Origin: Bacillales bacterium
GTDB lineage: Bacteria; Bacillota; Bacilli; Bacillales; DASSOY01
Assembly (NCBI GenBank): GCA_035700025.1
Contig: DASSOY010000013.1
Span: 1 to 40,152, forward strand
Length of the DNA: 40,152 nt
Reading direction: 5' to 3'
The position numbers and the translations under genes were made by a program. A model generated the notes under the pieces. The model ran no database searches. It was not told where the DNA came from and worked only from the letters and a program-made list of their open reading frames with translations. Shown here piece by piece: positions 15,988 through 24,891 of the stretch (position 1 is the stretch's first letter; each line of letters begins with the position of its first letter).

Positions 15988-16962
15988 ATGACAACTTTCG
16001 AGCCGGTCGTTCCTTTTGAACCCGTGACGACGGAAACAATTCCGCAAGGAGAGCATTGGATCGCGCAAATCAAATGGGACGGCGTGAGAGTATTGACTTA
16101 TTATGACGGGACAACGATTGAATTGTACAATCGAAAAAAAAACAAACGCACCGATCATTATCCAGAGCTGCATGCAGTGAAATCGTATTGCCGCGCACGG
16201 TCGATGATTTTAGACGGCGAAGTGATCGCACTCGGGAACGACGGGAAACCGTCTTTTCATGAGGTGATGCGCAGGGACGGCATTCGCCGCTTGGAACGTG
16301 TCCCGCAAATACGGACCCAAGTGCCGATTACTTACATGGTGTTTGACGTGCTTTATGTTGACGGAACATGGGTACATAAGCAGCCGCTGCGCGAACGGAC
16401 GGAACTGCTGTCGTCAATCATCCAACCGAACGAACACGTGCAGCTCGTGAAATCAAGCGGTTATGAAGAAATGGAACCGTTGTACGAGGTCATGGAGAAA
16501 CATGACATGGAAGGCATTGTCTTGAAAGATTTGCGCAGCTCCTACGGCATTGGCCAAAAAAACGACCGCTGGCAAAAGAAAAAAAATTACAAAGACCTGA
16601 TCGCGGTTGTCGGCGGCGTTACGCTTCGCCAAGGGATTGTGAATGCCCTGCTGCTCGGGTTATACGACGAAAAAGGACAATTCACGTACATCGGCCATGC
16701 CGGCACCGGTAAGTTGAAAAAATCAGAATGGCGGCAGCTGACGGAAACGATCCGGCCGTTGGCGACGGAAGACTGCCCTTTTGCGATTCCGCCGGGGCGG
16801 CATAAAGATGCCGTCTGGCTGCAACCGAAACTGACGGCGAAAATTCAATTTATCGAATGGACAGACGGCGGTGCCGTGCGGCAGCCGAGCATACAAGCCT
16901 TCATGAACGTCCCAGCCCGTGAATGCCGCTTTGAACAAACAAAAGAGACGGATTCGCGTTGA
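15988..16962 (+). CDS. ATP-dependent DNA ligase (LigD ligase domain)
   Basis: A 324-residue ligase. The adenylated Lys is in motif I KWDGVR (about residue 29). Motif III is seen in YMVFDVLYVDG, motif IV in MEGIVLKD and motif V in WQKKKNYKDL. The C-terminal OB fold contains the LLLGLYDEKGQFTYIGHAGTG stretch usual in LigD. I chose the ATG at 15988 with GAGGTGA six bases upstream; the open frame back to 15745 runs over the divergent polymerase gene. It seals breaks in NHEJ with the neighbouring polymerase and probably Ku. The final codons overlap a hairpin terminator. Confidence 0.93.
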   Translation: MTTFEPVVPFEPVTTETIPQGEHWIAQIKWDGVRVLTYYDGTTIELYNRKKNKRTDHYPELHAVKSYCRARSMILDGEVIALGNDGKPSFHEVMRRDGIRRLERVPQIRTQVPITYMVFDVLYVDGTWVHKQPLRERTELLSSIIQPNEHVQLVKSSGYEEMEPLYEVMEKHDMEGIVLKDLRSSYGIGQKNDRWQKKKNYKDLIAVVGGVTLRQGIVNALLLGLYDEKGQFTYIGHAGTGKLKKSEWRQLTETIRPLATEDCPFAIPPGRHKDAVWLQPKLTAKIQFIEWTDGGAVRQPSIQAFMNVPARECRFEQTKETDSR

Positions 16963-16970
16963 ACCGTCTC
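16945..16970. terminator. Hairpin between the ligase and kimA ends
   Basis: GAGACGG and CCGTCTC arms enclose a 12-nt loop. On the minus strand it is followed by TTTTGTTTG, so it probably ends kimA transcription, while it also overlaps the ligase stop. Confidence 0.6.
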
Positions 16971-16982
16971 GATTCCTGGTTA

Positions 16983-18812
16983 TTATTTTTTGAAACGGTA
17001 AGGAATTGTCGTCATCGCAATATCTTTCGTCCTTACCAAATAAGCTCTGATTAACACACCCGATTGATTGTGAAGCAAGCTTTGCCACCAATATTTTGTA
17101 TAAAACTGCGGCATGACGACGGTGATTCTCGCCCCAGATTGGTCGGTCTTGTACTTAACCGTATCGATGAATTTGCTGAGCGGCGTCAAGATGCTCCGGT
17201 AAAGCGAATAGATCGTCACCAACCTCACGCCGGTCTCCCACATTTTCCATTCCTTCTCCATCTTCGCGATCGCTTCCGGGCTGAACCCGATATAAACCGC
17301 AATTACGTTGTCGGTTAAAGATTTCGCATATAAAATGGACTGTTCCACCACGGTCGTAATTCCGGAAACGGGGACGATCACGATGTTTTCTGTCATCTTG
17401 ACGTCGTCCAACTTCTCGTCGATATCCACTCGCAATTGATCAGCTACAGCAAGATAATGTCGATGAATGACATGGAAAGCGGACACGACAAGCGGTATGA
17501 ATATCAAGGCTACCCATACTTTTTCGAATTTCGTTACAAAGAAAATGACTAAGATCAAGTAACAAATCAAGGCGCCGACCAAGTTGGTCACCAGTTTCGA
17601 AACCCAGCCTTTCGGCTTTGTCCGAATCCATTTTACCGTCATCCCGGTCTGCGATAAAGAAAACGGAATGAACACGCCGACCGCGTACAACGGAATTAAA
17701 TTCCCGGTGTTGCCCTCAAATAAAACGATTAATAAGATGGAAGCGGCTCCCAATGTAAGAATGCCGTTGGAATAGCTGAGCCTGTCCCCTCTCATCAAAA
17801 ACGGACGCGGCATAAATTTATCTTGAGCAAGGTTGACCGCAAGGAGCGGGAAGGCAGAATAGCCGGTATTCGCCGCCAATATGAGAATCATCGCGGTCGT
17901 GCCTTGGATGAAATAATAAAATACTTGCCGACCGAACACGGATTCGCTTAATTGCGACAACACCGTTTGATGCGCTGACGGCGCGATGCCGAACCAATAC
18001 GTCAGAAAGACGATGCCGGAAAACAAACCTCCCAAAATACACCCCATCATCACGAGCGTGAGAGCCGCATTTTTATCCGATGGTTTCTTGAAGCTCGGAA
18101 TCGCATTGGAAATCGCTTCGACGCCCGTCAATGCCGAACATCCAGACGAAAATGCCTTTAAAAGAATAAACAAGCCGATGCCCATCACCGGCGTGCCGAT
18201 CGCAGCATGATTCACCGCAGACACATGCCCCGTCAACACTTGAAACAACCCGACGAGGATCAAGACGACGAGCGCAATGACGAACAAGTACACGGGATAG
18301 GCCAGTATCGACGCCGATTCGCTTAAGCCGCGCAAATTTAAAATCGTAATGATGACGACGATGATGACCGCAATCATAATGTTATGCTCATGTAATATCG
18401 GAAAAGCCGATGTGATCGCATCGGTTCCCGCCGACACGCTGACAGCTACCGTCAAAATATAGTCAATAAGCAAAGAACCGCCGGCCACGAGCCCAAAATT
18501 CATGCCGAGATTTTCCTTGGCGACCATGTACGCGCCGCCGCCTTGCGGATAGGCATAAATAATTTGCCGGTAAGAAAGAATTAACGCCGTTAATAAAATT
18601 AACACCCCGACGGCAATCGGCAAGGAGTACCAGAAAGCGATGATACCAACGGCCGCCAATACCGTAATAATTTGCTCCGGCCCGTAAGCTACGGAAGACA
18701 AAGCATCGGACGACATGAGGGCGAGCGCTTTTAACTTATTCAGTTGCTGCCCTTTGATTTCATACGATTTAAGCGGCTTCCCGATCAGAAGTCGTTTCAA
18801 TTTGTTATACAT
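16983..18812 (-). CDS. kimA: High-affinity potassium importer KimA (APC superfamily)
   Basis: A 609-residue membrane protein closely matching B. subtilis KimA (607 residues) throughout: the start MYNKLKRLLIGKPLKS, LKALALMSSDALSSVAYGPEQI, AYPQGGGAYMVAKENLG, AFSSGCSALTGVEAISNAIP and the C-terminal LHNQSGVLIRA with final PYRFKK. It has 12 membrane helices followed by a cytosolic USP-like domain (from about residue 470). KimA is a proton-coupled K+ importer inhibited by c-di-AMP. I chose the ATG at 18812 with AAGGTG five bases upstream; the ATG at 18827 has no ribosome site. A c-di-AMP riboswitch and terminator precede it, which confirms the assignment. Confidence 0.95.
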   Translation of the reverse strand: MYNKLKRLLIGKPLKSYEIKGQQLNKLKALALMSSDALSSVAYGPEQIITVLAAVGIIAFWYSLPIAVGVLILLTALILSYRQIIYAYPQGGGAYMVAKENLGMNFGLVAGGSLLIDYILTVAVSVSAGTDAITSAFPILHEHNIMIAVIIVVIITILNLRGLSESASILAYPVYLFVIALVVLILVGLFQVLTGHVSAVNHAAIGTPVMGIGLFILLKAFSSGCSALTGVEAISNAIPSFKKPSDKNAALTLVMMGCILGGLFSGIVFLTYWFGIAPSAHQTVLSQLSESVFGRQVFYYFIQGTTAMILILAANTGYSAFPLLAVNLAQDKFMPRPFLMRGDRLSYSNGILTLGAASILLIVLFEGNTGNLIPLYAVGVFIPFSLSQTGMTVKWIRTKPKGWVSKLVTNLVGALICYLILVIFFVTKFEKVWVALIFIPLVVSAFHVIHRHYLAVADQLRVDIDEKLDDVKMTENIVIVPVSGITTVVEQSILYAKSLTDNVIAVYIGFSPEAIAKMEKEWKMWETGVRLVTIYSLYRSILTPLSKFIDTVKYKTDQSGARITVVMPQFYTKYWWQSLLHNQSGVLIRAYLVRTKDIAMTTIPYRFKK

Positions 18813-18849
18813 AGGCGCACCTTCCATGAAACTATCAAGCGATTTCCAT

Positions 18850-18881
18850 AAAAAAAACTACCAAAGCGATGCTTTAATAGT
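18850..18881 (-). terminator. Riboswitch expression-platform terminator
   Basis: On the minus strand ACTATTAAAGC and GCTTTGGTAGT form an 11-bp stem (two G-U pairs) with a 3-nt loop, followed by eight T. It lies between the c-di-AMP aptamer and the kimA start. Confidence 0.88.
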
Positions 18882-18889
18882 CTTTGTCA

Positions 18890-19020
18890 AGACACACCAC
18901 TCCCCGAGAACGCCGATGAGGTTAGCTGACGGGTTCGGGCGGGAAGTTGCCCTTCCTGTTCGACAGGATTCACCCCTGGATACCGGGTCCCCCACTCCAC
19001 CTTGATGGATTAAGCGTAAC
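18890..19020 (-). promoter_or_regulatory. c-di-AMP riboswitch (ydaO/yuaA type) controlling kimA
   Basis: The minus strand carries the conserved ydaO elements in order: GGTGGAGTGGGGGACCC, CCAGGGGTGAATCC, GGAAGGGCAACTTCCCGCCCGA, then ACCCGTCAGCTAACCTC and GGCGTT. The outer stem is formed by ACGCTTA at the 5' end and GGCGTT-type sequence at the 3' end. This class binds two c-di-AMP molecules and turns off K+ import genes by favouring the downstream terminator. Position and gene agree with the B. subtilis kimA leader. Confidence 0.95.
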
Positions 19021-19039
19021 TGATTGAACTGATGCGACA

Positions 19040-19068
19040 ATTTTATATGGAGGGGAGAAAGGTGTCAA
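19040..19068 (-). promoter_or_regulatory. Sigma-A promoter of the riboswitch-kimA transcript
   Basis: On the minus strand TTGACA (19063-19068), a 17-nt spacer and TAAAAT (19040-19045) lie about 25 nt before the aptamer. Confidence 0.8.
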
Positions 19069-19105
19069 GTCTTGATTTTTCCACCCCGGCACAGTTGCGA
19101 ATTTT

Positions 19106-21268
19106 TCAATCGGGTCGGTTCGGCTCCGACTCCTCCTTTTCCCGAATATAGCCGTACATTTGGCAAGCGAGCTGAATGTCGAACCAATCTTGCGAATGGG
19201 CGAAATCCACCCCTGTAATCTCTTGAACTCTCGCCATTCGATAATAGAGCGTATTAAAGTGAATGTTCAATTCGGAAGTAATCTTCCTATTGTCTTTATC
19301 ATGCTTCACATAGGCCAACAACGTCTGGAAAAGCTCGCCGTTTTTCTTGCGGTCGTAACGCATAATAGGACCGAGCAAATCATCGATGAAAGATTTAATA
19401 TCTTCAGGGTCATGTTTTAAAAAAAATCGATAAGCCCCCATCTCGGAGAAATGCAGCAAACGGCGCCCGATGCTCTTCGATTTTTTTAACAAATCGAGGC
19501 ACTGTTTCGCCTCTTTATACGACTTCCCAATGTAAACAAGCCCTTTCCTCATGCGCCCGATGCCGGCAAACAGCTCGTCTGAAAAACCAAACAATTCCTC
19601 GACTTTTTCTCTGATTTCTCGGCGACGAAAATCCGTTTTGTTTTTTTGAAACGAGACGATGACGACGATCTCCCGCTTCTTTTGTACGACAAATCCTTGC
19701 ATGCCCATTCTTTCGAGTTTGTTATTGAGGTACGAATACCACCGTTCCTGTTCATACCCGTAATGTGAAACAGCGGGCGTTTCGGAAAGACCCGCCCTGT
19801 CGTTTACAGCAATCACAAGATAGTGCGCTTCCGCGTCGAGTCCGAGGCTTTTCGCCTGCTTAATCAATTGAACGTTTATATCACCGAGGAGAATTTCGTC
19901 AAACAAATGGCCTCGCATTCTTTTCTTCGTTTCCTCGACCGCCTCGATTTTCAGCCATTCAAGGGTCAAAATCGTTGTTCCGTATTCGAGCAGGAAGATG
20001 TTCTTTTCCGCTTCTTCGTCGTTCGTCACTTCGGCACATAAAAAACCGAGCAAATGGTTCGTTCCGTAAACCGGCAATACGATCAACTGCTCGTCTTCCG
20101 CGGATTGTGTCAACTGCCATTTTTTCGTTTTCATCGCTTTCTGTACTTCGGGCAGCTTCAGAAAATCATTCGGAAGAGTGAGCTTTGCGTTGTCCCCGGC
20201 CCAAGCAATCGGTTTTAACAACGTATCGAAAAGCCCGATGGACGTCTGTACGGTATCATACATGGCGCGGACCATCGAAGTAAGCCCTCTTCCTTGTGTC
20301 GCGATCGAAGACAAACGGTAATGCAGATCGGTCGTTTGCTGGAGCCGCCAATGTTCATGCTTTAACGTGTTATGGATCACCTGCAGCTTTTTCCGTTGGC
20401 TCTTTTCCTTTTCGAATAACTCCGAGTGTACGATCGCTACCGCTACATGGTTCGCAAGCGCCTGCAGCACTTCAAGGTCGGCCGCCATGAAATGCTCGTC
20501 TTTTTTAAAACTGTCGATCATCAAAACACCGATGGTCTCTTCTTGATAAACGAGAGGAGCAGAGATGATGCTGTCTGGATAATCGACGTCGTCAACGGCA
20601 TCCAAATAATGACGGCGGTTCTCTTTGGTCATGTTCGCCATCGCCTTGACAATGTTCTCTTCCCCATTCAGCAACAGAGGCTGCCCCGATTGAAACACTT
20701 GTCCCGTAATTGCTTCCCCCGGAGAAAGCTGTGTTTTCAAATACGCCGCTTTAGTGAATCCGACCGCCGACTTTACGAGCAGTTTGCCCGAAGTTTCGTC
20801 ATATAGAAACAAAAACCCTTTGTCGGCCGCCGGTAATGCTGAAATTGCGGATTCGATGATGATATCGAGCAACTTCTCGTCGTGCATCGATGAAGAGATT
20901 GTGTGGGCCACTTCCATGAGCAGCCGATGCGCCTGGCCGCTTTGTTTCATCGAAGCAACTGTACACAGCAAGTCAAACCAGGCGCGATGTTCCATGAGGT
21001 AACTCGTCAGTCCCTCGACATCGCGAATCGGCCGATGACCGTCGAAAACGAGAACATATTCGCCAAAAAAACAAACTTTATGTTTTCCGACGACGTGAAA
21101 GCTTTGTTCTGCGGAAGCCTCGACCTCCCGAATTTTCGTCTCATGGGTGAGATCCGCTGATGAACGGGCAAGACACTTGTAATCCGCAGCTTTCGTTTTC
21201 ACCCATACAGAAGCCTCGTGCTGATTGAATCGGCAAGCCAATTGGTTTGTAAGATTTTCAAGATCCAT
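19106..21268 (-). CDS. GAF-domain PucR-family transcriptional regulator
   Basis: A 720-residue regulator. An N-terminal sensor region (1-120) precedes a GAF domain at about 130-285 (LLMEVAHTISSSMHDEKLLDIIIESA ... GVLMIDSFKKDEHFMAADLEVLQALANHVAVAI), then a coiled linker, a second sensor/GGDEF-like PucR domain, and a C-terminal PucR helix-turn-helix at about 640-705 (LLAYVKHDKDNRKITSELNIHFNTLYYRMARVQEITG). PucR/CdaR-type activators often control adjacent uptake and catabolic operons. It lies just downstream of the oligopeptide importer and DUF1028 gene on the same strand, so that operon is a reasonable target, though unproven. Confidence 0.9.
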   Translation of the reverse strand: MDLENLTNQLACRFNQHEASVWVKTKAADYKCLARSSADLTHETKIREVEASAEQSFHVVGKHKVCFFGEYVLVFDGHRPIRDVEGLTSYLMEHRAWFDLLCTVASMKQSGQAHRLLMEVAHTISSSMHDEKLLDIIIESAISALPAADKGFLFLYDETSGKLLVKSAVGFTKAAYLKTQLSPGEAITGQVFQSGQPLLLNGEENIVKAMANMTKENRRHYLDAVDDVDYPDSIISAPLVYQEETIGVLMIDSFKKDEHFMAADLEVLQALANHVAVAIVHSELFEKEKSQRKKLQVIHNTLKHEHWRLQQTTDLHYRLSSIATQGRGLTSMVRAMYDTVQTSIGLFDTLLKPIAWAGDNAKLTLPNDFLKLPEVQKAMKTKKWQLTQSAEDEQLIVLPVYGTNHLLGFLCAEVTNDEEAEKNIFLLEYGTTILTLEWLKIEAVEETKKRMRGHLFDEILLGDINVQLIKQAKSLGLDAEAHYLVIAVNDRAGLSETPAVSHYGYEQERWYSYLNNKLERMGMQGFVVQKKREIVVIVSFQKNKTDFRRREIREKVEELFGFSDELFAGIGRMRKGLVYIGKSYKEAKQCLDLLKKSKSIGRRLLHFSEMGAYRFFLKHDPEDIKSFIDDLLGPIMRYDRKKNGELFQTLLAYVKHDKDNRKITSELNIHFNTLYYRMARVQEITGVDFAHSQDWFDIQLACQMYGYIREKEESEPNRPD

Positions 21269-21398
21269 CGGTCGGAGCGTCTCCTTTTTTGCAACTTACT
21301 CCCATTTTATAAAGAAAGCTCGGCCAGCGCCAAGAACAGTGCACGGAATTGATGGTTGAGTCGAGAGAATGGTGTTATTCGCCTCTCGTTGGTCGACT

Positions 21399-22064
21399 CT
21401 ATTTTGAGGCCATTCGCTTTTCGCCGATCGATTTCAAAAATCGCCTCTCTAACGGCGGTTTCAACTCCTCGGATAACCTCGCCAACTCTTCCAGCGGATG
21501 CTCATGCTCGTCGATCCGCAGGCTTAAATAAGGAATAATCGGATCTCTCGCTACGACCAGAGCAGCTGAGCGAAGACCCAACTCCACTGCCAGCTCCGAA
21601 GGTACTCCCTTTCTTAAACCTTCCATCAAGCGCGCAGCAATATCCCCTTCTGCACTTTCGAACGTTTTTTTAATGCGATAAGTCAATTTATCTTGCGTGA
21701 AACCGTGAACTTGTACAACAAGCCGATCACCGACAAGATGGCTGCCATGGGCTTGATTGTCCGGATGCGAGTAAGCGGAAACATTTCCGTAATTATCCAA
21801 TACAGTTACAGGATATTCCCTCGACCCTCTCGGGTTCGTCAACATTTTGTTCAAAGCTACGTTTGCTGTCAACCCTTGTTCCAAACAATCAAGACCGTCA
21901 ATGGCGACTTCGGGATAAAACCATCCTAACATACAGACGATACCTGCACCGCGCCTGACAATCGGCGTGTAGGCTCCGACGGCTGGAAACGAGCTGACGA
22001 CGACGACGGCGAGATCATCGGTTTTCGGACAAGCGGTGATGATTGAAATACTCGCGTCTCTCAC
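21399..22064 (-). CDS. DUF1028 family protein (Ntn-hydrolase-like)
   Basis: A 221-residue DUF1028 protein. The N-terminus carries the family pattern ISIITACPKTDDLAVVVVSSFPAVGAYTPIVRRGAGIV; later come LDCLEQGLTANVALNKML and the YGNVSAYSHP segment. I chose the GTG at 22064 because AGGGGGG lies five bases upstream; the longer frame to 22187 runs into the ATPase gene. Family members resemble Ntn hydrolases and are often encoded next to peptide ABC importers, as here, suggesting a role in handling an imported amide or peptide-like compound. No substrate is known to me. The usual family Cys in the middle (…HTGxxC) appears replaced by a Ser-His-Pro stretch. Confidence 0.85.
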   Translation of the reverse strand: MRDASISIITACPKTDDLAVVVVSSFPAVGAYTPIVRRGAGIVCMLGWFYPEVAIDGLDCLEQGLTANVALNKMLTNPRGSREYPVTVLDNYGNVSAYSHPDNQAHGSHLVGDRLVVQVHGFTQDKLTYRIKKTFESAEGDIAARLMEGLRKGVPSELAVELGLRSAALVVARDPIIPYLSLRIDEHEHPLEELARLSEELKPPLERRFLKSIGEKRMASK

Positions 22065-22075
22065 ATGATCCCCCC

Positions 22076-23041
22076 TTATTGCGCATAATGACAGGCGACA
22101 TAGTGAGATTTTCGCAATTCGCGATATGGCGGCGCTTGTGTTCGGCATTTTTCCGTCGCCAGCGGGCAGCGAGTATGAAATTTGCACCCTGAGGGCGGGT
22201 GTACCGGACTCGGGATCTCCCCTTTTAATTGAATTTTCTCCGGCTTTCTTTCAGGATCCGGAACCGGAATCGCAGATAACAGCGCCTTCGTATAAGGATG
22301 GAGCGGACGTTCATACAATTCATCACTTTCAGCGAGCTCCACGATTTCCCCGAGATACATCACCGCAATGCGGTCGCTGATGTATTGTACGACACCTAAA
22401 TCATGGGCAATAAACAAGTACGTTAAATGAAGCTCCTTCTGCAAATCGATCATTAAATTCAAAATTTGTGCCTGAATCGACACGTCGAGAGCCGCCACAG
22501 GTTCATCGGCGACGATGAATTTCGGATTCAACATGAGCGCCCGCGCAATCCCGATTCTTTGTCGTTGCCCGCCGGAAAATTGGTGCGGGTTACGGTCAAG
22601 ATAACTTTCCGGAATCCCAACGGCATCGATCAGCTTTCGGATTCTTTTTTCGCGATCCGGTGATCGGTGCGTAACGAGCGGCTCCTCCAAAATTTGCTTG
22701 ACTGTCATTCTAGGATTCAACGAAGCGTACGGATCTTGAAAAATCATCTGAAAATCCTTGCGTGCCTTTTTCATTTCCCGATACGTCAACGACGTCAAAT
22801 CCCGTCCTTCAAAATGGACACTGCCTTCCGTAGGCTTGATTAAATTCAACAACAACCTTCCGGTCGTTGATTTACCGCAACCGGACTCCCCAACGATGCC
22901 GAGTGTCTCGCCTTCGTAAATGGAGAAATTCAACCCATTAACTGCGCGAACGCGATCTTTTTTTACAGAAAACACGCTTCTGGAAATGCGAAAGTCTTTT
23001 TTTAAGTTCTCAACGCGGACAAGCGCCTTATTCATTTCCAT
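22076..23041 (-). CDS. Oligopeptide ABC transporter ATP-binding protein (OppF/DppF type)
   Basis: A 321-residue ATPase. Walker A is GESGCGKST, the signature is FSGGQRQRIGIARAL and Walker B is FIVADEPVAALD. The C-terminal cysteine-containing oligopeptide region (CKFHTRCPLATEKC) is typical of OppD/F-type subunits and usually holds an iron-sulfur or metal site. I chose the ATG at 23041 with GGAGGAGG six bases upstream; it overlaps the OppD-type gene by 14 nt. The frame back to 23194 is not a credible start. It powers import together with the neighbouring OppD-type subunit. Confidence 0.94.
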   Translation of the reverse strand: MEMNKALVRVENLKKDFRISRSVFSVKKDRVRAVNGLNFSIYEGETLGIVGESGCGKSTTGRLLLNLIKPTEGSVHFEGRDLTSLTYREMKKARKDFQMIFQDPYASLNPRMTVKQILEEPLVTHRSPDREKRIRKLIDAVGIPESYLDRNPHQFSGGQRQRIGIARALMLNPKFIVADEPVAALDVSIQAQILNLMIDLQKELHLTYLFIAHDLGVVQYISDRIAVMYLGEIVELAESDELYERPLHPYTKALLSAIPVPDPERKPEKIQLKGEIPSPVHPPSGCKFHTRCPLATEKCRTQAPPYRELRKSHYVACHYAQ

Positions 23042-24011
23042 TGTCAACCTCCTCCAACCAACATGCAGATTCGTGTTCTGCATCAACCGCGAACAATTCC
23101 GGGGATTGCCGGAAGCATTTGTCGAACGCCATCGGACAGCGCTCTGCAAACCGACAACCTTCGGGAAGCTCATATAAATTCGGCGGTTGCCCATCGATCG
23201 GTTTCAGCCGTTCTTTCGAACCCGGTTTCGGCAACGAGGCCAACAATCCTTTTGTGTAGGGATGGCGCGGATTTCGAAAAAGTTGGTTTACCGATGCTTT
23301 CTCGACGATTTTGCCGGCATACATCACCGCTACTTGATCGCACAGTTCGGCCACGACGCCAAGGTCGTGCGTAACCAACACGATTGCTGAATTCATTTCA
23401 TCGCGCAGCCGATTCAATAATTCAAGCACTTGAGCTTGAATCGTCACATCTAACGCCGTCGTCGGTTCATCTGCTATCAGTAAATCGGGATCTCCTGCGA
23501 GAGACATCGCGATGACGCCTCTTTGCCTCATCCCCCCGCTGAATTGATGCGGATAATGCCTCGCTCTCTCATTCGGCGACGGAATGCCTACCTTTTCAAG
23601 CATTTTCACGGCTTTTTCCCATGCCGTCCGACTGTTTTCTTTTTCATGGATGATCGGAATTTCCGCAATTTGCGAACCCACTGAGTAGGCGGGATTCAAT
23701 GATGTCATTGGATCTTGAAATACCATCGCTGCTTGTTTCCCGCGTATTTTTCTCATGTGTTCGGATGACAACTTCAATAAATCTTGGCCTTTAAAAAGTA
23801 TTTCACCTTCTACAGTCTCGTTTTTCTGGTCGCCGACAAGTCCCATAATCGATTGCGAGGTCACGCTTTTGCCGCACCCCGATTCCCCGACGATGCCGAG
23901 GATCTCGCCGCGTTCGACCGAAAAATCGACGCCGTCGACCGCTTTCACCAAGCCTTTCCGTGTTTGAAAATATGTTTTTAACCCTTTGACATCCAATATT
24001 TTATCGCCCAT
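23028..24011 (-). CDS. Oligopeptide ABC transporter ATP-binding protein (OppD/DppD type)
   Basis: A 327-residue ATPase. Walker A is GESGCGKSV, the signature is FSGGMRQRGVIAMSL, Walker B is LLIADEPTTALD, and the C-terminal CRFAERCPMAFDKC motif marks the OppD/F group. The ATG at 24011 has GGGAG eight bases upstream; tandem GTG codons up to 24020 are possible but less likely. It pairs with the OppF-type subunit downstream and the two permeases upstream. Confidence 0.94.
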   Translation of the reverse strand: MGDKILDVKGLKTYFQTRKGLVKAVDGVDFSVERGEILGIVGESGCGKSVTSQSIMGLVGDQKNETVEGEILFKGQDLLKLSSEHMRKIRGKQAAMVFQDPMTSLNPAYSVGSQIAEIPIIHEKENSRTAWEKAVKMLEKVGIPSPNERARHYPHQFSGGMRQRGVIAMSLAGDPDLLIADEPTTALDVTIQAQVLELLNRLRDEMNSAIVLVTHDLGVVAELCDQVAVMYAGKIVEKASVNQLFRNPRHPYTKGLLASLPKPGSKERLKPIDGQPPNLYELPEGCRFAERCPMAFDKCFRQSPELFAVDAEHESACWLEEVDNGNE

Positions 24012-24030
24012 CTGCACCACTCCCTCTCCA

Positions 24031-24870
24031 TTAGGCGGACTCGTCTTTCAATTTCGGATCGATTGCGTCGCGAAGACCATCTCCAACGACGTTAAAACTG
24101 AAGACGGCAAAAGTAATCGCAATGCCGGGAAAGACCGCAATCCACCAAGCTTGCTCCATCCAGTCCTTGCCTTCGCGCAGCATGTTGCCCCATGACGGTG
24201 TATCCGGTGACGCACCAAGGCCGAGAAAACTTAACGCCGCCTCCGCAAGGATGGCAAAAGCGAGCGATAAACTTACTTGCACGATCAGTGGAGCTAATGA
24301 ATTGGGCAAAATATGGCGGAACATGATTTTCAAGTGCCCAACGCCGATCGATCGTGCCGCCTCTATATAGAGCGAATCTTTAATTGCCAACACCGCCCCT
24401 CTCGCGATTCGAGCAAAAATCGGCGTGTAAACGATGCCGACCGCAATCATCAAGTTCGTTAAACTGGCACCGAGAACGGCCATGATGATCAACCCGAGCA
24501 ATATGTCAGGAAATGAAAACAGCACGTCGACGACTCGCGACAATGCAGAATCAACAATCCCGCCATAATAACCGGCTACAATCCCGATGATCCCCCCGCT
24601 GACGAGCGAAATGCTGACCGAAATCAGCCCAACCTTGAACGAGATCCGTGTCCCATAAATGATCCTGCTGAAAATGTCCCGCCCGAATTGATCTGTTCCG
24701 AACCAATGTACAACGCTTGGCGGCGACAACATATCGCTCGGCTTCATTTGCAACGGACCGTAAGGAGCGATGATAGGCGCGGCAAGTGCGCACGCAAACA
24801 ATACGGCAATGATGATGAATCCGGCAAGCGCCAGACGGTTTTTGCAAAAACGATAAATAATTTCACTCAC
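24031..24870 (-). CDS. Oligopeptide ABC transporter permease (OppC/DppC type)
   Basis: A 279-residue permease of the OppC/DppC group: a short N-terminal segment, first helix (LALAGFIIIAVLFACALAAPIIAPYGP), the HWFGTDQFGRDIFSRIIYG loop typical of the group, and the EAA loop EAARSIGVGHLKIMFRHILPNSLAPLIV (about residues 175-200). Start is GTG with GGAGG eight bases upstream. It follows the OppB-type gene by 21 nt. Confidence 0.95.
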   Translation of the reverse strand: MSEIIYRFCKNRLALAGFIIIAVLFACALAAPIIAPYGPLQMKPSDMLSPPSVVHWFGTDQFGRDIFSRIIYGTRISFKVGLISVSISLVSGGIIGIVAGYYGGIVDSALSRVVDVLFSFPDILLGLIIMAVLGASLTNLMIAVGIVYTPIFARIARGAVLAIKDSLYIEAARSIGVGHLKIMFRHILPNSLAPLIVQVSLSLAFAILAEAALSFLGLGASPDTPSWGNMLREGKDWMEQAWWIAVFPGIAITFAVFSFNVVGDGLRDAIDPKLKDESA

Positions 24871-24891
24871 GGTACGTGCCTCCTTTACGAA

